This document shows, piece by piece, positions 61,165 through 64,000 of a DNA stretch of 64,000 bases. Numbering within the stretch: position 1 is the stretch's first letter; every line of letters begins with the position of its first letter. A model generated the notes under the pieces. That model saw only the letters and a program-made list of their open reading frames with translations, made no database searches and was not told where the DNA came from. The DNA comes from Rufibacter sediminis (GTDB lineage Bacteria > Bacteroidota > Bacteroidia > Cytophagales > Hymenobacteraceae). The translations under genes and the position numbers were made by a program. The DNA lies in assembly GCF_014269285.1 (NCBI RefSeq), contig NZ_JACOAF010000004.1, positions 124,001 through 188,000 on the forward strand, in the 5' to 3' direction.

Positions 61165-62079
61165 ATGGAATTATTGCGCCAACTCTGCCAAATACATGCC
61201 CCGTCTGGGAACGAAGTGAAGATGAAAGAATTCTTGCTGACGTACGTGCAGGAACAGCAGGGAAACTGGAAAGTACAACCCCAGATTATCCAGGGAGAAG
61301 GGTTTCAGGATTGCCTGTTGCTGGTGTTCGGGAAGCCACGCACGGTCATTTTCGCCCATATGGATTCCATCGGGTTTATGGTGCGCTATGGGAAACAACT
61401 CATCCGGATAGGGGGGGCGGTGGCCGAGACCGGGTTTCAGCTGGTCGGCGAAGACAGTCAGGGGAAGATTGAGTGTACGCTGGAGGTGGACGAGGAAGAA
61501 CGCGAGATGAGCTACCGCTTTGAGCGGGAGATTGACCGGGGCACCGAGTTGGTTTTTAAGCCTGATTTTAGAGAAACAGCCGAAACCGTGCAGTGTTGCT
61601 ACCTGGACAACCGGTTGGGGGTGTGGAATGCCTTGCAGGTTGCCCCAACGCTGGAGAACGGGATCATTGCGTTCGGGTGCTGGGAGGAAACGGGCGGTGG
61701 CTCGGTAGGCTATCTGGCCAAGTACATCCATGAGACCTATGGCGTTACCCAAGCCCTGATCTCAGACATCACCTGGGTGACCGAAGGGGTGCAGGCCGGG
61801 CAGGGTGTGGCCATATCGTTGCGCGACTCGTTGATTCCGCGCCGCAGCTATGTGCAGAAGATCATCAAAATCGCGCAAGAGGCAAAAATCCCATTTCAGG
61901 TAGAAGTGGAGAGTGCCGGCGGCTCAGACGGGAAAGAATTGCACTACGGCAATATCCCCTGGGATTGGTGCTTCATAGGCGCTCCGGAAGACAACGTGCA
62001 TTCTCCGGATGAGATCGTGCACAAGAAAGACATTTACGCCATGGTGGAGCTGTATAAGGTGTTGATGCAGAAACTGTAA
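61165..62079 (+). CDS. M42-family zinc aminopeptidase
   Basis: 304 residues. The co-catalytic metal-site residues of the M42/M20 clan are visible in order: HMD in FAHMDSIGF, the bridging aspartate in [10 protein letters not shown], the EE pair in [11 protein letters not shown] in ISDITW and the last histidine in DNVHSPDE. It probably acts as a cytoplasmic glutamyl/leucyl-type aminopeptidase. It is shorter than typical M42 enzymes (about 340-360). Codons 130-141 ([12 protein letters not shown]) resemble a degenerate copy of the dispersed palindrome. Confidence 0.85.
   Translation: MELLRQLCQIHAPSGNEVKMKEFLLTYVQEQQGNWKVQPQIIQGEGFQDCLLLVFGKPRTVIFAHMDSIGFMVRYGKQLIRIGGAVAETGFQLVGEDSQGKIECTLEVDEEEREMSYRFEREIDRGTELVFKPDFRETAETVQCCYLDNRLGVWNALQVAPTLENGIIAFGCWEETGGGSVGYLAKYIHETYGVTQALISDITWVTEGVQAGQGVAISLRDSLIPRRSYVQKIIKIAQEAKIPFQVEVESAGGSDGKELHYGNIPWDWCFIGAPEDNVHSPDEIVHKKDIYAMVELYKVLMQKL
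61552..61587. repeat. Possible coding copy of the dispersed element in the M42 gene
   Basis: GTTTTTAAGCCTGATTTTAG (61552-61571) followed by a right side AGCCGAAACC. Spacing and outer arms fit, but the centre is weak. Chance similarity is possible. Confidence 0.3.
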
Positions 62080-62187
62080 AGCTCTTAGGATAGAGTATAG
62101 AGTATATTTGTTTTTTAGGTTAGAAACAGTAGCTTGCATAGAGCTTCAAAGCTGAGAATCCAACCTAACCTAACAAAGCCTTACTCT

Positions 62188-64000
62188 ATGCAGACAATTC
62201 TCTACGCCATTCCCGCATTCGGGCTGGTTGCCTTGTTGTACACTGCCATAAAATCGGCGTGGGTGACCAAACAAGATGCCGGCGATGAAAAGATGAGCAC
62301 CATTGCCCGGTACATCGCTGAAGGAGCGATGGCTTTCCTGAAGGCCGAGTACCGCGTGCTCACCATCTTTGCCATTATTGCTTCTCTCTTTCTTTTCTAT
62401 TTAGGGTACGTGGGCGAGAAATCCTCGCCCATTATTGTGGTAGCCTTTCTGATTGGAGCCGTTTTCTCGGCTTTGGCCGGTTTCATAGGCATGCGTATTG
62501 CCACCAAAGCCAACGTGAGAACCGCCCAGGCCGCCAAGACAAGCTTGTCCAAAGCCCTGAATGTTTCCTTTGGCGGCGGAGCCGTGATGGGCATGGGCGT
62601 AGCGGGCTTGGCGGTGTTGGGCTTGGGTTCTCTGTTCATCGCCTTTTACTATTGGTTTGTGCAACGGCTAGGGGCCTCGGCCAGCAGTGAGGAAATGGAA
62701 ACCGCGCTGGAGGTGTTGACCGGATTTTCGTTGGGTGCCGAGAGCATTGCCTTGTTCGCCCGTGTAGGCGGCGGCATTTATACCAAAGCGGCCGACGTAG
62801 GCGCAGATCTGGTGGGGAAAGTGGAAGCTGGAATTCCGGAGGATGATCCCCGTAACCCCGCCACCATCGCCGATAACGTAGGCGACAACGTGGGCGACGT
62901 AGCCGGCATGGGCGCGGATTTGTTCGGGTCTTACGTGGCTACCATCCTGGCCACCATGGTATTGGGCCGCGAAATCACCGTCACCGATAACTTCGGAGGC
63001 TTGTCGCCCATCATCCTGCCTATGCTTATCGCCGGGTTGGGTATTCTTTTCTCCATGATCGGGACGTTTTTTGTGCGCGTGAAGGAGGGCGGCAATGTGC
63101 AGGCGGCCCTGAACATGGGCAACTGGTCATCGGTGGCGTTAACGGCCATTGCCTCTTATTTCGTCATTGACTGGCTCATGCCCGAGACCCTCACTCTGCG
63201 GGGTTATGAATTCACTTCCATGGGTATCTTCTGGGCCGTGATCATTGGCTTGATTGTGGGAACACTGATCTCCATCATCACCGAGTATTACACCGCCATG
63301 GGCAAGAAGCCGGTAAATTCCATTGTGCAGCAATCTTCCACGGGCGCGGCTACCAATATCATTGCGGGCTTAAGCGTGGGCATGATGAGCACGGCTCTGC
63401 CGATCATCGTGTTGGCGGCCGGAATCGTCTTTTCTTACGCTGTGGCCGGGTTATACGGCGTGGCCATTGCCGCCGCCGGCATGATGGCCACCACGGCCAT
63501 GCAATTGGCCATCGATGCCTTCGGGCCGATTGCCGACAACGCGGGTGGTATCGCCGAGATGAGCGAACTGCCCAAGGAAGTGCGGGAACGCACCGATATC
63601 TTGGATGCCGTGGGCAACACCACTGCGGCCACCGGGAAGGGTTTTGCCATTGCTTCGGCGGCCCTCACCTCGCTCGCTTTGTTTGCGGCCTTTGTGGGAA
63701 TCTCCGGCATCAGCACCATTGACTTGTACAAAGCGCCAGTTCTGGCCGGTTTGTTCATTGGGGGCATGATTCCGTTCGTCTTCTCGGCGCTGGCCATCAG
63801 TGCGGTGGGTCGGGCGGCCATGGCCATGGTGCAGGAAGTGCGCCGTCAGTTCCGCGAAATCCCCGGCATTATGGAAGGCACCGGCAAGCCGGAGTACGAC
63901 AAGTGCGTGGCTATCTCCACCCAAGCCGCCATCCGGGAAATGATGCTGCCGGGGGCCATTGCCTTAGTAGTGCCCTTGATTGTGGGTTTTGGCTTGCGCG
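62188..64000 (+). CDS. hppA: Membrane-bound ion-translocating pyrophosphatase (partial)
   Basis: 604 codons in the window; the C-terminus lies beyond the right edge. An integral membrane protein coupling pyrophosphate hydrolysis to Na+ and/or H+ export. The substrate-site signature DVGADLVGKVEAGIPEDDPRNP, given here as DVGADLVGKVE and DDPRNPA, and DNVGDNVGDVAGMGADLF are present. The K+-dependence position is alanine (GNTTAATGKG) rather than lysine, so it belongs to the K+-dependent class. The ATG at 62188 gives the usual first membrane span. Confidence 0.93.
   Translation, partial: MQTILYAIPAFGLVALLYTAIKSAWVTKQDAGDEKMSTIARYIAEGAMAFLKAEYRVLTIFAIIASLFLFYLGYVGEKSSPIIVVAFLIGAVFSALAGFIGMRIATKANVRTAQAAKTSLSKALNVSFGGGAVMGMGVAGLAVLGLGSLFIAFYYWFVQRLGASASSEEMETALEVLTGFSLGAESIALFARVGGGIYTKAADVGADLVGKVEAGIPEDDPRNPATIADNVGDNVGDVAGMGADLFGSYVATILATMVLGREITVTDNFGGLSPIILPMLIAGLGILFSMIGTFFVRVKEGGNVQAALNMGNWSSVALTAIASYFVIDWLMPETLTLRGYEFTSMGIFWAVIIGLIVGTLISIITEYYTAMGKKPVNSIVQQSSTGAATNIIAGLSVGMMSTALPIIVLAAGIVFSYAVAGLYGVAIAAAGMMATTAMQLAIDAFGPIADNAGGIAEMSELPKEVRERTDILDAVGNTTAATGKGFAIASAALTSLALFAAFVGISGISTIDLYKAPVLAGLFIGGMIPFVFSALAISAVGRAAMAMVQEVRRQFREIPGIMEGTGKPEYDKCVAISTQAAIREMMLPGAIALVVPLIVGFGLR

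Noticed and set aside
1-64000. CRISPR array, tRNA/rRNA genes, insertion sequences or prophage genes
   Set aside because: I looked for regularly spaced direct repeats, cloverleaf 3' ends, transposase or integrase motifs and saw none; the dispersed palindromes are not regularly spaced and have no cas genes nearby.

Overview
The window looks like a chromosomal segment of an aerobic Bacteroidota, probably Cytophagales/Hymenobacteraceae (Rufibacter/Pontibacter/Nibribacter-like). This rests on: carboxypeptidase-D-regulatory plus OMP-barrel receptors, an S46 dipeptidyl peptidase, a PorV-like barrel, a helix-hairpin-helix outer-membrane protein, DUF4184, several TAnnTTTG-type promoters, and weak Shine-Dalgarno use. 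Genus-level placement is an inference.

Layout. 0-3.2 kb: end of an unknown gene, glutamine-dependent nadE, and a stand-alone RelA/SpoT-like HD hydrolase. 3.2-15.3 kb: all minus strand, with a secreted HExxH protease-like protein, three paralogous TonB-receptor-like barrels (4791, 7671, 12789) and two paralogous carboxypeptidase-regulatory-domain proteins (10526, 11565). 15.8-31 kb: housekeeping and envelope genes (PAS-LuxR regulator, ferredoxin plus TrxR-like ferredoxin reductase, lgt, secreted propeller-like protein, MsrB lipoprotein, YdjM-like protein, a divergent HxlR / NTF2-like / NmrA unit, a yeast-type cytosine deaminase, DUF4184, yidD, S46 peptidase, two outer-membrane proteins). 31-38 kb: a membrane glycosyltransferase with an FAD enzyme, a GNAT acetyltransferase, and umuDC.

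38.2-59.5 kb is a cell-surface polysaccharide island. It holds manC, ugd and UDP-xylose synthase (both unusually G+C-rich), then A+T-rich genes: six GT-B glycosyltransferases, one GT2, a pyruvyl transferase, two Wzx-type flippases, a probable Wzy, and neuA/neuB/neuC for a sialic-acid-type nonulosonate. Next to neuBC lies an unassigned GT-B-like protein that may be the sialyltransferase. No initiating sugar-phosphate transferase or Wza/Wzc export genes are in the window. 59.7-64 kb returns to ordinary genes: a TPR protein, an M42 peptidase, and the start of a K+-dependent membrane pyrophosphatase.

The most striking non-genic signal is a family of about 36-44 bp imperfect palindromes (outer arms GTTTTAGGGC / GCCCTAAAAC, centre TTTTCTGAAAA). 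I count about 27 copies in the first 38 kb. Nearly every intergenic region lying 3' of a gene has one, whereas three of the divergent promoter gaps lack one. The arms differ between copies but stay mutually complementary. One copy has become the signal-peptide coding sequence of an outer-membrane protein (29005-29044). I see no copy across about 23 kb of the polysaccharide island; copies resume at 61 kb.
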